From Atopsyche davidsoni (Eukaryota; Arthropoda; Insecta; Trichoptera; Hydrobiosidae): a DNA stretch of 64,000 nucleotides. The position numbers and the translations under genes are program-made. The stretch is taken from NCBI GenBank assembly GCA_022113835.1, contig JAILWY010000018.1:19863501-19927500 (forward strand), read 5' to 3'. Positions 33,450 through 45,659 of this stretch are shown here, one piece after another; position 1 is the stretch's first letter, and the number at the start of each line of letters is the position of its first letter. The notes under the pieces are model-generated. The model saw only the letters and a list, made by a program, of their open reading frames with translations, did no database searches and had not been told where the DNA came from.

Positions 33450-36400
33450 TAAGTATTTTAACCTTAAATTTCTTATTTAACGACGTATTATTTTCGTTCA
33501 GCGTGTGCGTTTCTCGTTGGATAAGTTCATTTTGAGTGCAAATTATTTGTTATTTTTTCGTAAATAGTAAATAGCCATGAATGAAAAAAATATGGTATTA
33601 GTTTTATTTATACATTGGTCTCATTCAACTTCTTTTGGCTCTCGTTTTGTTAAGATATTTGATCGTGCTACTATCGAAAACCTGTTCACAGAGTAGAATC
33701 TCTAAATCATTATTACTGGTTCCCGAATAGTGACTGATTACAAACGGTTAAGGTCACAACATCAAGAGAAAAAATAAAATGTGACTGCTTTGATTCATAT
33801 AAATATAAATATTCCTAACACACGTCATCTATTTACTTAAAAATATATTTCGTCTTGTTATATAAAATTTCATTCCCCATTGTAATATCCCATTTGATGA
33901 ATTGTTTTGATTGAATGCAACATATTAGTGCAATGTAGTGAGTCGTTTACTTAAAGCCCATTCTGTTGTCAGTATATATTGTAGCTTTGCTTTTAATTTA
34001 TTACACTGGTTACGCAGTGAAAATTGTGAAGGGCTTGTAAATTTAACCTTAAAAAAATGCCATCACAACAAACTTAAACAGCACTAATAATCACGATTTC
34101 ACCATTATATGTGCTTTTTTGAGTTACACTCTTTGGCTAAAAGACAAAATCCTGCATATTTTTAGTACATTTGACTTCTAAATTACTGGATTATAAATGT
34201 GTTATTGAACAGTTTTACTGTGTACATTTTTTTATAATTTTTTATAATAAACACTCCTACATATTTTTAGAACTCAACTCACAGGCCACTGGTATCTATT
34301 TAAAAATATTTTTTCTTCAATGTCTTCGATGTCTGATTTAAACATCAGTACGTTGTACCGACAGTCAAATTTTAAACACTCCATATTCATAACCAATATG
34401 AACGACTAAACAGATTCAACAAATTATACTTCGTTCAACAAATTATACTTTGTTAAATAATGGAACACAATCTCAAATAGTTCTGCATAAATACATAAAA
34501 ACTTAATATTTGATATGTCAAAAGAAGTGAAAATAATTGTATAAAACTCTTGCAAAAAAATGCAATTATAAATGAGATGAATACAATGAAAACCTGACAT
34601 CTCCATTCTAAAAACCAAAAAACAGATTTTGATGTAATTTATTAACCATCCAATTTTTTTGTAATACATTTTTTAAAATTCATTTGATACTTTTTTCATT
34701 ATTTTAAGGTAACAAAAGTATGCAATAAAGGTAGTAACTTGAAAATTGTCTAGTAGGTCAAAAAGTTTGACCTTGGGTTTTTATTCCACAAATATGAAAT
34801 TATAAATAATGAAAACATTAAATTAAATAAAGATTCATCCATTATACGTTAATATCTCAATTGAAAAGCCTTAAGTATAAAATTATGGATTTTAAATCTA
34901 AGTACGGGCATAAAAATTCAACATTCATATTTTTTATAAATTTTTTTAGAGGTCTTTGACAAGTAAAGACTAATATATGATAAGTAGACAGCTCAATGGT
35001 GCGGTAAGTTATGATGGCTCTATAGTGGAATACAATGGGCCAAATAGTTCTTTGAATATAATAAAAAATGCATTTGTGAATGCATTCACAAATGTTTTTT
35101 GACACCTTTATTCACACGTTTATTTAATACCAGAATTCATACTCTGTTTTTGTTCTATAAATCTATCTTTTCTGTCAAATAGGTAGTAATCACATAAAAT
35201 TGGCACACTTTTTCTTTCTGCATTTTGTTATTTTATCAATTGATGTAAAAGAAGGTTAGTATTTATGATTTGCCTTCATTACTATTTACACAGTTTTTGT
35301 CAATTTCTTTTTATTCTGAATCTAATGTTTCAACCTCGGTATTGTAGACAATTTCAAAGGGTCCTTGGAGGCTCGACACTCAAAAAAGTTGATTTTGTTA
35401 CTTTTACAGAATGGTGTGGGTATTTACTCCTCAATCCTTGATTATTGTGCGTTGAATAAATATAAAATACCGATACCAAAATCAGGATATGAATAAATCC
35501 GAACCAAGAGAGCTTAGCTATAAATTTAACAGATCTAGAACATCGAATGTTTTTACTTATAAAAATTTGTTTTTCAAAATACATTTACGTGACTTATATG
35601 ACAGAGAAAGCCTTTTTACGTTTACAACTAATTAATAATAGAAAGTGTAACCTTATTAAATCACTCTTATCTGTGGTTTTGAAAATTGTGGTTTCAATCA
35701 ATTGTAATTAAAAAAAAAATTGAAAATGCAGTCCTGGGAATGTGCACACATATTAGATTGAAAGTTACAGATATTGCGTAAATGAAAACAGTAATAATTC
35801 TCTCCTTTACAAAGATTTCAATGCAGTGTAAAAAAAAAAACAAAAAAACAATTATTTGTAATAATTACATATTTTTAACTCAATAAGAAGTATCTCTTAT
35901 GTAACTAACCATTATTTCCGAAGATTATGAAGTTACTTAAATTTTCAGTCTTTACAAATTATAAAACATGGTGCAAGATTACTGTAATAACATTAAGTAT
36001 AGTAAATATTTTGAAATCATTGCCTGTCAAGTCTAATCTGGTTTGTGAAATTAACACAATTCACTGTAGAGAAGTAATAAATAAAACACTGTTGCTTAGT
36101 GAATTAAAAATAACAAATGCCTGACACGCTTCTTCTGAACATAAGACTTCCTCAGACGGTTATAAAAATTGTATCCGAGCACTGTTTAAAATTCAAATTT
36201 TACCCCAGCCCGATGAACTCTGGTATTGTTTCCAGGCTTAATAAATTAAATAATTGTGTTGAAATTAATGGTTTATTAAAATATTTATTCAAAAAATATA
36301 AATAGGGATTTTTTAAATCATAGTTTTGCATGACAAAAAAATATCCATATCATTTTCATAATGAGTTATCAAGGTTCATCTTCTATATTTTCCAAATAAA

Positions 36401-36957
36401 TTATCAGAACCAAAGGTTGCCTTGATAAGAAATCATTTTTTATTGATATTTTAATATTATCAAATCAATTTAAATTCAGAGAATTTGGACATTGAACTGT
36501 CCACTGTTGATTCATCAAGTACTCTTGTACGCCAGACTTACCCGTTATTACGAGGTATTAATTATTTTCTTTATTTTCACATTTCATTAGCATGCAGGTG
36601 TTAATTTCAGACCTGTTTGAGAAGTAGGTCCACTATTATAAAATCATTAATTTCATATCATATGACAATACAAAAAGAAACTTGACAATACGGAAAAAAA
36701 TAAGTATTTATGTACAAAAAACTTTCAAAGAGTGTATAAAAATTTTTTGCCACAAAAAGATAACGTTGACCATATTCAGGTAAAAGTTTTTATTTTAGCC
36801 GAGACCAAAGTTTGATTATTACTTTAGATTTATCTCTTCTTCATTAACTAAAATGACTCATGCATCCATACGTATGTTTTTATTCGTGTGAGTCTTGCAA
36901 AGTTTTCATATTTATATGTTGTTGAGGGACAAGGCATTTGCATGGTGAAGATCCATT
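33450..36957. other. Probable first intron of AGPAT copy 1, left part
   Basis: AT-rich DNA with no coding exon that I can support. Open frames here are short and lack splice signals. Confidence 0.35.
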
Positions 36958-37017
36958 AATATAATGAAATAAGTAACTTTTTTATTTATATCTTCACAGT
37001 GAGTTTATTTTATTATT

Positions 37018-37062
37018 TGCATTACTAGTTTCGACCTTATAACCGGGTCATCATCAGATGCA
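37018..37062 (-). ncRNA. Type I hammerhead-ribozyme-like motif (minus copy)
   Basis: This is the mirror image of the plus-strand motif at 37081-37125 and has the same core. It would be transcribed only from the minus strand. Confidence 0.5.
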
Positions 37063-37080
37063 CGATTTAAACTCAAGTCG

Positions 37081-37125
37081 TGCATCTGATGATGACCCGG
37101 TTATAAGGTCGAAACTAGTAATGCA
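37081..37125 (+). ncRNA. Type I hammerhead-ribozyme-like motif
   Basis: Stem I strands TGCAT (37081-37085) and ATGCA (37121-37125) are complementary. The conserved CTGATGA core is at 37086-37092. One extra T follows, then stem II GACC (37094-37097) with GGTC (37107-37110) and loop CGGTTATAA. GAAA is at 37111-37114. Then comes a minimal stem III, C-TA-G, and the cleavage triplet GTA (37118-37120). All required core bases are present. The extra base between core and stem II recurs in the other copies of the window and in Penelope-type hammerheads as I remember them. Cleavage would probably need a dimeric form because stem III is tiny. Confidence 0.55.
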
Positions 37126-37189
37126 AATAATAAAATAAACTCACTGTGAAGATATAAATAAAAAAGTTACATATTTCATTATATTCATA

Positions 37190-37715
37190 TTTATACTTGA
37201 TATTTATTCTTCTGTTTTGTATTATACCTTGTTTGAATATCTAATAATAACCAAACAAGTGTCTTTTGTAATCCATGACACACTAGTTTAATTTGTAATA
37301 CCCCATTTTTTTACTGGTGCACTCTCGGCAAAGTGTTTTAACATTATCTAACAGTGTCAACCTATCACGGTATGATTGTTTAATAATTTCAAGTGTTCTA
37401 GTGCTTAGCCTTTTGAAGGTCAGACTAGTCAAATTTAATTGCAAATAAAACATTTATTTATTTATGAAAATTTACATTTCATTACAGCTATCATGAACTA
37501 CAATAAAATATCCTCAAATTATCATCACAGTACTTATAAGCAACTAACAGTTGTTATAAATAAAATAAGTTATGTAGTACAAACTTATTTATTTCTTTTT
37601 TTGTTACTTTATTTATTAGCAAAGCTAGAATTCTCCTTTACTACATATATTTTACTTTTGTATTTTATATTGTGTAAGTCAATGCACAAATGTTAAAATG
37701 TTAGCAAAAAAAATT

Positions 37716-37765
<50 letters not shown>

Positions 37766-39208
37766 TAAATCCAAATGGTTTACTAGACTACAGATTGTTT
37801 TTTATCTAGTCTCATAAACCAGTTGGCTTATGTTTATTATGTTAAACATATAAAAACAGTCACGACTATGTTATGGTTAAATTTTAGTTTATCAGCCTAT
37901 AAATAAACCAGGTCTATATTACAATAGACATTATTTGACATATCCTTTAAATGCCATGTTTAAAAAAAAATGCTTGAAATCTCATTGACTGTCACTGTTG
38001 TATTATTTCTACCCTGTTTCTAAACAAAGAAAAATCAATATATATTATACATAATAGAGAACAATTTAATTTAATTAGGAAATTTAAAACATGGAAGCTA
38101 TCAAATACAAATATATTTTGATGTTAATCTGAAGCATACACACATCCACTTGAGAGTTTCATATTGAGATAAGCCAGAAGTTGTTACCGGTCGGTACAAA
38201 GTGTGGATGGCCTTGGCCTCTTAAACAGTAACCTTACACTTGCATGTCACCTGCACCGCATTTTAATGTGCTGCAATGAGTCTCGGTGCAGTTTTAATCG
38301 TATTTTACTTTTAAAAGTTCTTAATATGCTTTCAATTGCATTAAACTATTGTGCTATTTTTTTTAAACACTAATCAAAATAAAGAGATTCAATGGTTAGT
38401 TTCTGTGGAAGTCTCTGACTGATTACAAAACTTCCATGTCATCGGTGAGTGTAGTCCAGGCTCTCACTGTTGCATGTTAATTCTATATTTTTAACGATTT
38501 ATAAAATTGCATGCCAACTCTTGCAGTCTTCTTCAAGCCACTTGTATCTATTTATAGAAATCGATTTTTATCAGATAAAAAAATTGGCAACTGCGATTCC
38601 AGATTATATCGCTGAATTATATAATTTACATTTTTATCAGTAAAAACCGTATTTCAATTTTGGAAAAATAAGGAGAGGGTATCTATTATCTCTAATTCTT
38701 TTTATAAATATAAGTTAAATAAGAAACTTAACAAATTTGTTGTTTATATACGACTGTATAATATCAACATCACTTTTCAATTAGCAAAACATCTACCATT
38801 AAAGAAACAGAGCTTAGCAGTCTCTGAATCTCATCATGAGATTCAGAGACTAGTGCTTTGAAAGTCCAGGGGTTCTCCAAGGGTGTATTTATCACACTAC
38901 TTCCACTCATCTGCTCTATGTAACCAAATCTGAGTACTACAAGACTCCGACATCTAAGCTTTTGCTGGAATCTTCATGACATTTGCTGAAAACTTATCAT
39001 ATAATAAAGATTTTTTAAGGCAAACACCGTCAGTTTGTGAGCTTCTCTTCTCCAATCTACTCTACAGGTTCTCATAATTAACCTTCAAGTTGATGAAACT
39101 GGAAATTATCTTCACACAGTATTATTGTTATCTCCTTGTAAAAAATCTCCTTGTTTTGAATTTTTATTTTTCCTCAATTTAATGAATGTTTTTTTTTCAC
39201 TGTTTCAG
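37190..39208. other. Probable first intron of AGPAT copy 1, right part
   Basis: It contains a (TA)n run at 37718-37762 and a 31-bp perfect palindrome (38820-38850). It ends at the acceptor TGTTTCAG (39201-39208). No exon is visible. Confidence 0.4.
38820..38850. repeat. 31-bp perfect palindrome
   Basis: GTCTCTGAATCTCAT and its complement flank a single C at 38835. It lies about 400 bases upstream of the AGPAT copy 1 start codon, within its putative first intron. Confidence 0.85.
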
Positions 39209-39250
39209 GTGCAGAATTAATACCGAGTGAGATAGTTGAATTCCTTCAAA

Positions 39251-42200
39251 ATGAATCTACACAAGATAAAGGAGCTTACGATAATCCACCTTTGCTTTGC
39301 AATATCGTTTCTGTTGTCCGGACTTATAATCAATGTAGCCCAATTCATCCTGTACGTGGGGCTGAGGCCCTTCTACAAGCGTCTCTATAGGAAAATAAAT
39401 TATTACCTTGCATACTCATTTTACAGCCGTGAGTATTAACTAATATTAATGTGTTTTTTTTATATTCATGAAAGTTAAGCTCCATTTTGAATACAGATTC
39501 ATTTAAAAAATAATGAAGTTGTAGTAATCCTAATTTATTCCTAACATACTAAAACTGAGGTCAATTTATTCAAAATGTCTACAAAAACCCAAAAAATTAT
39601 TTAAGTACTGCTTATATTGGATAATGTATTCTATTGTTGACGATCTCACGCACTGACAGTGTACTGACCCATACTTATTACAAAAATACTCACTTAGTCT
39701 TCAAAGTCCACAGTAAAATTACTATATGCAAATTTCTCCCTTTGTTTACATCCACTATTAATATCCATAATTTGTTTATATCCACTTGATCTGACCAATC
39801 AGATCAGGAAAAGTTGACATTATCTTCATGGTTACAGCATTGTTTTAAAGATTTGAATTTGAGTAAAACTATTTAACTAGATATTTATATAACACAAGAC
39901 ACGTTCCCTAAATAAAACATCTTGTTGTAAATTTTCAAAATTACCAAGGCAAATTCATATTTATTCATTCTTTTATTTATTTTGATTGTAATAACATTAA
40001 TAATTTTGCAAAACCTAAAATTGCTTAAATATTTATTTTAGAATAATTACAAAAATATTTGATGATAGATACATAAATGTGATTAAGCACATTTTTTCAT
40101 ACATTGAAAACGATTAAAGAAAACTCTCAGAAAATATCATCGTGACTTGTGAGGGATTCGAACCCACATCCCCAAGCTTTCATGGCCGGTGCATTTATCC
40201 AACTATGCTAACGAGCCACTGCAATTTAGTGAGAATTTTTAATAATCATAATCTACATATGAACTAATATGCTCGGGCTAATCAATATTTAATGATTTGC
40301 AAGCACTGGACTTTTTAATTAAAGTAACAAGTGAAGCATTTTTATATCCAAGTCTGGTTATTATTATTTTTAAAATCTATTGATGCATATCTAGCATATT
40401 AGTTCATATGTAGATTATGATTATTAAAAATTCTCACTAAATTGCAGTGGCTCGTTAGCATAGTTGAATAAATGCACCGGCCATGAAAGCTTGGGGATGT
40501 GGGTTCGAATCCCTCACAAGTCACGATGATATTTTCTGAGAGTTTTCTTTAATCGTTTTCAATGTATGAAAAAATGTGCTTAATCACATAAACATACTAA
40601 TACCTGCATGGGTAATTAAAAACGCATTCAGATTGACATTAATCTAAAATTAATATAGATACATAAATATATTTTTTTAAATTGAGTTGATTTAAAGTAA
40701 CAAAATTTCAAGTCCAACTCAACTTAAAAATTAAAAGGATTATATAAGAATAGTTTTGTTTTATTGAGTTATTTTTTATCTTCACTCCACAAGTGGGAGA
40801 CATGCAAATTCTCAATCTTTCATTTTAAAATTTTTGATCAAGCAAGTTGTGCATTATTAAAGCATATGTCTATTTTTTTATTAACGTCAATCAGATGCGT
40901 ATTTATTACCCATTACGGGTTTATTATATTAATAACGTAATGGGTAATAAATACGCATCTGATTGACGTTAATCAAAAAATAGACATATGTATATGATGG
41001 TGCGCGTCTTGGCTAAATTAATAGATTTTAAAAATAATATCCAGATGGGACTAAAATCACTAAATATTGGTTGGCCTGGGCACATTGGTTCATATGTAGA
41101 GTATGATTGTTAAAAATTCTCGATAAACGGAAGTGATTCGTTAGTACAAGGGTTAGTACACCGGTCATGTAAACCAGGGGATGTGGGTTCAAATCCCACA
41201 CAAATCACGATGATATTTTTCTGAGAGTTTCTTTAAATCATCTTCTATGTATGAACTAATGTGCCTAATCATATTAGTAACATTATTAAAGCAGTTAAAT
41301 TTTTGGTAGTAATGTACGAGATGTTGTTTCATTTTTTGTAACTATAATCTTACAAATTTGATTTCTAGAGTTGGTGTTCATGATCGAGTGGTGGGGAGGC
41401 GGAGAAGTGCATGTGTACATAGACAAGGATGCGTATGACCAGTACTATGGCAAGGAGCACGCTTACCTCATCATGAACCACAGCTACGAAGTAGACTGGC
41501 TGGTCGGGTGGCAGTTCTGTGACAACATTGGAGTCTTAGGAGTGAGTTTGCTTGCCAGTAAAATATACTCAACTTCTTTATCACCTTCTTTTGTATTGAT
41601 TGAAAATTATTCACTAATTATTAGATTTTTTGATAAGTAATATATTGAGAAAAGCTACTATAAACATGTTCATATTGCTCCTTTATCATATCTGAAACTT
41701 TTCTTTTTCTGCTGGGTTTTGTTTAAAATTATATTTTTTTATATTTCAGAATTGTAAAGCTTATGCCAAGAAATCAATTCAATACATTCCTCCCATTGGT
41801 TGGATGTGGAAATTCGGAGAGTATGTATTCCTAGCGAGATCTTTCGACAAAGACAAGGACGTGATCTCTCATCAAATCAAAGAGCTGGGAGATTATCCTG
41901 ATCCTATCTGGGTATGTACAATATATGATAATTCTAGAAACTTTATGATCAGTTTATTTAACAAAATATCCATGCACTTTGTCTTAATTGAAGATATCAT
42001 TAATCTATTAAAAGTGCCACAAAGGTACAATTATTGAAAACCTTTTCAATAGTTTTTCTAGTGTGAAATCAATTTTAATAAATGTATTTGTTTATCTATT
42101 TTATTTATATATCTTTATTAACAGATAAATAAATACATTGTCATTAGTAAAATTAATCTTAAATTTCAACAGTTTGATATATTGTAATAATTAATTAAAG

Positions 42201-44462
42201 AGACATTATTTTTAACTAAATATATGCATCACATATAGTGCTTGCATCGTTTCTTGAAGATAACCTTTATCACAGTATCAAAACATCAGTAATGGAAGAA
42301 TAAAACATGCTGCCTATAAGATTCGCTCATAAATACACTAATGTGTAGTTTGTGATGATACTATTTTATATTATACTACTAATAAACCTGCAACTTTGTA
42401 TATAAACAATTTAGATGGAGAAGTTTTTAATGTGGTTTGTTTATAGTTTAGAAAATTAAGTTAGATTAGAGAAAATCAGATTAAAGGTTTGATATCACGC
42501 CCTTTGGTTTGCTGCCCCACTATGAGCTGATAGTTCAGCGATAAGAGCATCAGGGCATTCACCTGATGACTCTTGCTCATAGTCCATATGTGGCATATAT
42601 TTTTTCCTTATTTATCTGCGCACAGCAATACGCTGAATGGTGTGATGTGGATGAATCCTTTACATGTAAATGGTATTCTTATAAAAATAAAATCAAAATC
42701 TCTTTATATTTATAATTCCCTTTTAATTTTTACCTTATAATATATTTTAAAGATATATATAAAAACATGTTTTATTTTTTACTGTAATATCAGTTGTAAA
42801 TCAAACTGGTTGACTTTAGTGAACTCGCTCAAGAGTTGACGGTCCTAAACCCTGTGTCAAAAAACTAATCTTTGACTAATTTAGAGGTCATCCATAAATT
42901 TTCAGCTGCTGCTGTTCCCTGAGGGCACTCGCTTCTCTACCAAGAAACACGAGGCATCGAAGAAGTTCGCCCAGGACAAAGGACTCCCCAGCCTCGATCA
43001 TCACCTCACGCCACGCACCAAAGGCTTCTCCACCTCCCTCCAGGCCATGGAGTGTGATAAGTTTCCGGCCATCTACGATATCCAGATTGCCTTTGATAGA
43101 AAGGCTAAGGTACTGAGTGCAAAAATAAAAGCAATAACTTTTATCAATGCAGTATAAAATTGATCTGCAACGAAGATAAGATTAATATTGCCATACTTTC
43201 TTGTTACGCAATCAAATTACAAATATTAAAATTGGGTTGTGGTCCAGTGGATAGCTTGCTTACTTAGTGATTATCAGGTTTTATCTGGGTAAAGTTTACA
43301 CTGCATGCTTACCTGTCTTTTACTTTAAAAGTAATGTGATTATATACTCCTTGTTCAGATTATATAAACTTAGATGTCTTGCTTTTATTTAAGTTGCAAT
43401 TAATAAATTATGAAATACAAAGTGGTTTTAGTTTTTACTGAATTTTTGTTGAGCATAATTTTTTATTTCAGGTGGAACCCACAATGACGAGTATACTCTT
43501 TGGCAAAAAAGTGTCAGCACACTTGTACATCAACAGGTTGCCGTTGAAAGATGTCCCAAGGGGTGAAAAGGAATCCGCCGAGTGGCTCCACAACCTTTTT
43601 GAAGTCAAGGTCACAATAATATCACATTTTAATTTATTTACTAGCAATATAACTCAATGATACCTGCAATATCAGTATATTAATATGAAATCATTATGGA
43701 ACAGTAAATCATAGATAAAATTGTTTCAACAGGATCGCATGCAGGCTTCCTTCCACAAGACCGGCGATTTCTTCAAGGAGTCAGGTGTGAAACGAGTCGA
43801 CAGCTTCCTTCTACCCCGGCGGATCTACTCCCTCCTGAATACTGCCGGCTGGGCTGCGGTAATCCTGCTACCCATGATCAACTGGCTTTTCGGACTCCTG
43901 TTCAGCGGAGAACTGTTCTTGTTTTCTATCGGAACTGGTGTACTGGGAATCTGTAAGTATTCTTATTATAATTGTACATTATTGAATTTCCACATCTCAA
44001 ATCTACCAAGTTCTGTTTTAAAATTTTCCAAATAGATAAACTTTGATAAATATAAAGTATATAATGGTAGTGCACAATAGTTTTTATGCAAACAATGAGT
44101 ATATTCAATATTTTTGACAAAAGGTACTTGGTGAAATTCCATTTTAATATTTTTTTAATAAAAGATATTTCGTGATTTTTTTTTACTTTTTATTTTTACT
44201 GTGACTAGTTTCGCCAATTTATCCTACTGATGCCTACAGGAATAAAATGTGGAAAAATCACAAGATATCTTTTATTTTAAAAATAGACAAATAGAAATGA
44301 GCTTGTAATTAAATAGTAAAATTATATTCAAGTCTATTAAATATTTAATAATCATCTGTAATTCTCACATCGTTTTCAGTTTACTTCCTGCTTCAGTACC
44401 TGATCGGAATGTCCAAGATTAGTAAAGCGTCATCGTATGGAGCGGAGAAGAAGAAAGATTGA
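39251..44462 (+). CDS. AGPAT3/4: Lysophosphatidic acid acyltransferase, AGPAT3/4 type, copy 1
   Basis: The enzyme transfers an acyl group to the sn-2 position of lysophosphatidate to make phosphatidate in ER/Golgi membranes. Coding exons: 39251-39428, 41369-41541, 41750-41911, 42906-43109, 43472-43609, 43733-43952 and 44380-44462. The sum is 1158 nt, 385 residues plus TGA; vertebrate AGPAT3/4 are about 376-378. Residues 11-33 form a hydrophobic helix. Motif I is NHSYEVD (96-102) and motif III is FPEGTR (175-180). PRTKGFST follows, and two C-terminal hydrophobic segments lie at about 318-365. The C-terminus is lysine-rich (EKKKD). The start is chosen because MNLHKIKE aligns with the other two copies and has CAAA before ATG. 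All introns are GT-AG; the donor of exon 5 is weak (GTCACA). This copy has the most conserved active site and is likely the functional parent. Confidence 0.92.
40077..40589. repeat. Head-to-head tRNA-derived SINE pair, 197-bp inverted arms
   Basis: The arms 40077-40273 and 40393-40589 are complementary with a single mismatch, separated by 119 bases. Each arm carries a tRNA-like head: in the right arm an A box, TGGCTCGTTAGC (40448-40459), and a perfect B box, GGTTCGAATCC (40502-40512). The pair lies in the first coding intron of AGPAT copy 1, so the pre-mRNA could fold into a long hairpin. It is not a working tRNA gene. Confidence 0.88.
40863..40990. repeat. 55-bp near-perfect hairpin in the AGPAT intron
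   Basis: The arms 40863-40917 and 40936-40990 pair with one mismatch around an 18-base AT-rich loop. The arm text (GGGTAATAAATACGCATCTG, ATTGACGTTAATC) resembles the tail that follows the SINE at 40600-40645, so this is probably an inverted pair of SINE tails. Confidence 0.85.
41090..41270 (+). repeat. Third tRNA-derived SINE copy, degenerate
   Basis: GTGATTCGTTAGTACAAGGG replaces the A-box region, and GGTTCAAATCCC (about 41189-41200) is the B box. Flanks TTCATATGTAGAGTATGATT and GATGATATTTTTCTGAGAG match the 40393-40589 copy. Confidence 0.75.
42520..42600 (+). repeat. tRNA-like remnant in AGPAT copy 1 intron 3
   Basis: GATAGTTCAGCGATAAGAGC recalls a tRNA A-box region, but no B box follows. 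A similar weak piece, GTGGTCCAGTGGATAGCTTG, lies at 43236-43256 in intron 4. Both are probably SINE debris. Confidence 0.35.
44145..44290 (-). ncRNA. Degenerate hammerhead-bearing repeat in AGPAT copy 1 intron 6
   Basis: The minus strand contains TTGGCGAAACTAGTCACAGT, the 3' half of the hammerhead motif (GAAAC, TA, GTC). The 5' core is not conserved. The unit is flanked by inverted AATAAAAGATAT blocks (44157-44168 and 44266-44277). Confidence 0.4.
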
Positions 44463-45653
44463 AGCCTCAGGGTTGTGCGTGGGCGAGAAACTAACATACA
44501 TACTAAGATACGAGGCAACTGATTTTCATAAAATACCCCTTTAAACATTGGGAAAAAAATACCTCAATATTTCGTTAGTTTCCGGTAGAATGGGAATTCC
44601 ATTTTAAATTTTGTATTCTCTGTGAGCTATAATTTTTGTATAATGAAATTAGTAAGATTTTCACAATAGCTCATTGGCAATGAAATGTACAAAATTTTCT
44701 TGTTTTTGTTATGCGCAATATATCTTCCGTGTTGGGCTAAAACTCAATGGCTGTTCTGAGATTAATGCTTCACAACATCCCTAAGACACCTTTTGAAATT
44801 CTTTCTGTATAAATAGGATAAACAGGCTGAATTGATTTACTATCGACAGATCCTGTCAATCTTGCAAAATTGTACTGCCTTCAACTTCACATTGTTTAAT
44901 TGTTGCACAGCAATCATTGAACTGATCAAAATAACAATTCCGCTAACAAATTCATTTGACTGTTGACATGCACAGAGACTGTTTTTCTTATAAATGTGAA
45001 AATCTGACATAAAAATGTAAAATTCTAGATGTGTAAATATAACTGTCAAGAAAAAATAGATTTCAGTATTCACGTTCATTTCAGCATTTCTGACTTAAAA
45101 TGATTATGTATTTACGAATTCACTCGATATGTTTACATCTTTAATGCTGATTGCTGTCATACTTATAAATTTTACAAGTAGTTTAGTTGCACTCAATGTA
45201 TGAGATCTAATAGGCTTATAATTTTGCAAGTGCAAATATTTGACTTTACAGACCACGGAGAGCAGCTAAACTATGCATAATAATTATTTGTACAACAGTT
45301 TATCTGATTACAGGTAAAGAATTGTTAAATATATTTAGCTCTGTTTTTGCCAAACATGGACGATATGCAGTAAGAGTTATCTGTTGTGGTTTTAATAATC
45401 CTTTTTGCTTAACTTACTTATATTTTGAACTCAAATAGTAATATATTAATGTTGGAATTCAAGCTAGTTCACCAGAATGAATTTATTGTATATCTAAACA
45501 AAGAGCTAGTGTCATCATTTTCCGTTTGATCTATATATAGGCTATCAGAATAGTCTACTTTATTTATTGACAGATAGCTACTTGATAAATTATAAATAAT
45601 TTACATGAATTGATATTATTTATTTGTTTGAAGGACCGTTCCTTTTACCTCTC

Positions 45654-45659
45654 AATAAA
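45654..45659 (+). promoter_or_regulatory. Possible polyadenylation signal, AGPAT copy 1
   Basis: AATAAA in a CTCTCAATAAAGTGTTG context with GT-rich sequence after it. It lies 1.2 kb beyond the stop codon, so the 3' UTR would be long. Confidence 0.3.

Larger units (their letters stand above)
36958..37185. repeat. 108-bp near-perfect inverted repeat carrying hammerhead motifs
   Basis: The arms 36958-37065 and 37078-37185 are complementary with essentially one mismatch, around a 12-base centre (TTTAAACTCAAG). Each arm contains a hammerhead-type sequence pointing away from the centre. The structure resembles head-to-head copies of a Penelope-like element terminal repeat or retrozyme. Confidence 0.8.

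Noticed and set aside
40137..40530. Two apparent tRNA genes with perfect B boxes
   Set aside because: They are tRNA-derived SINE heads: they are embedded in longer repeated units, lie head-to-head and do not fold into a complete cloverleaf.
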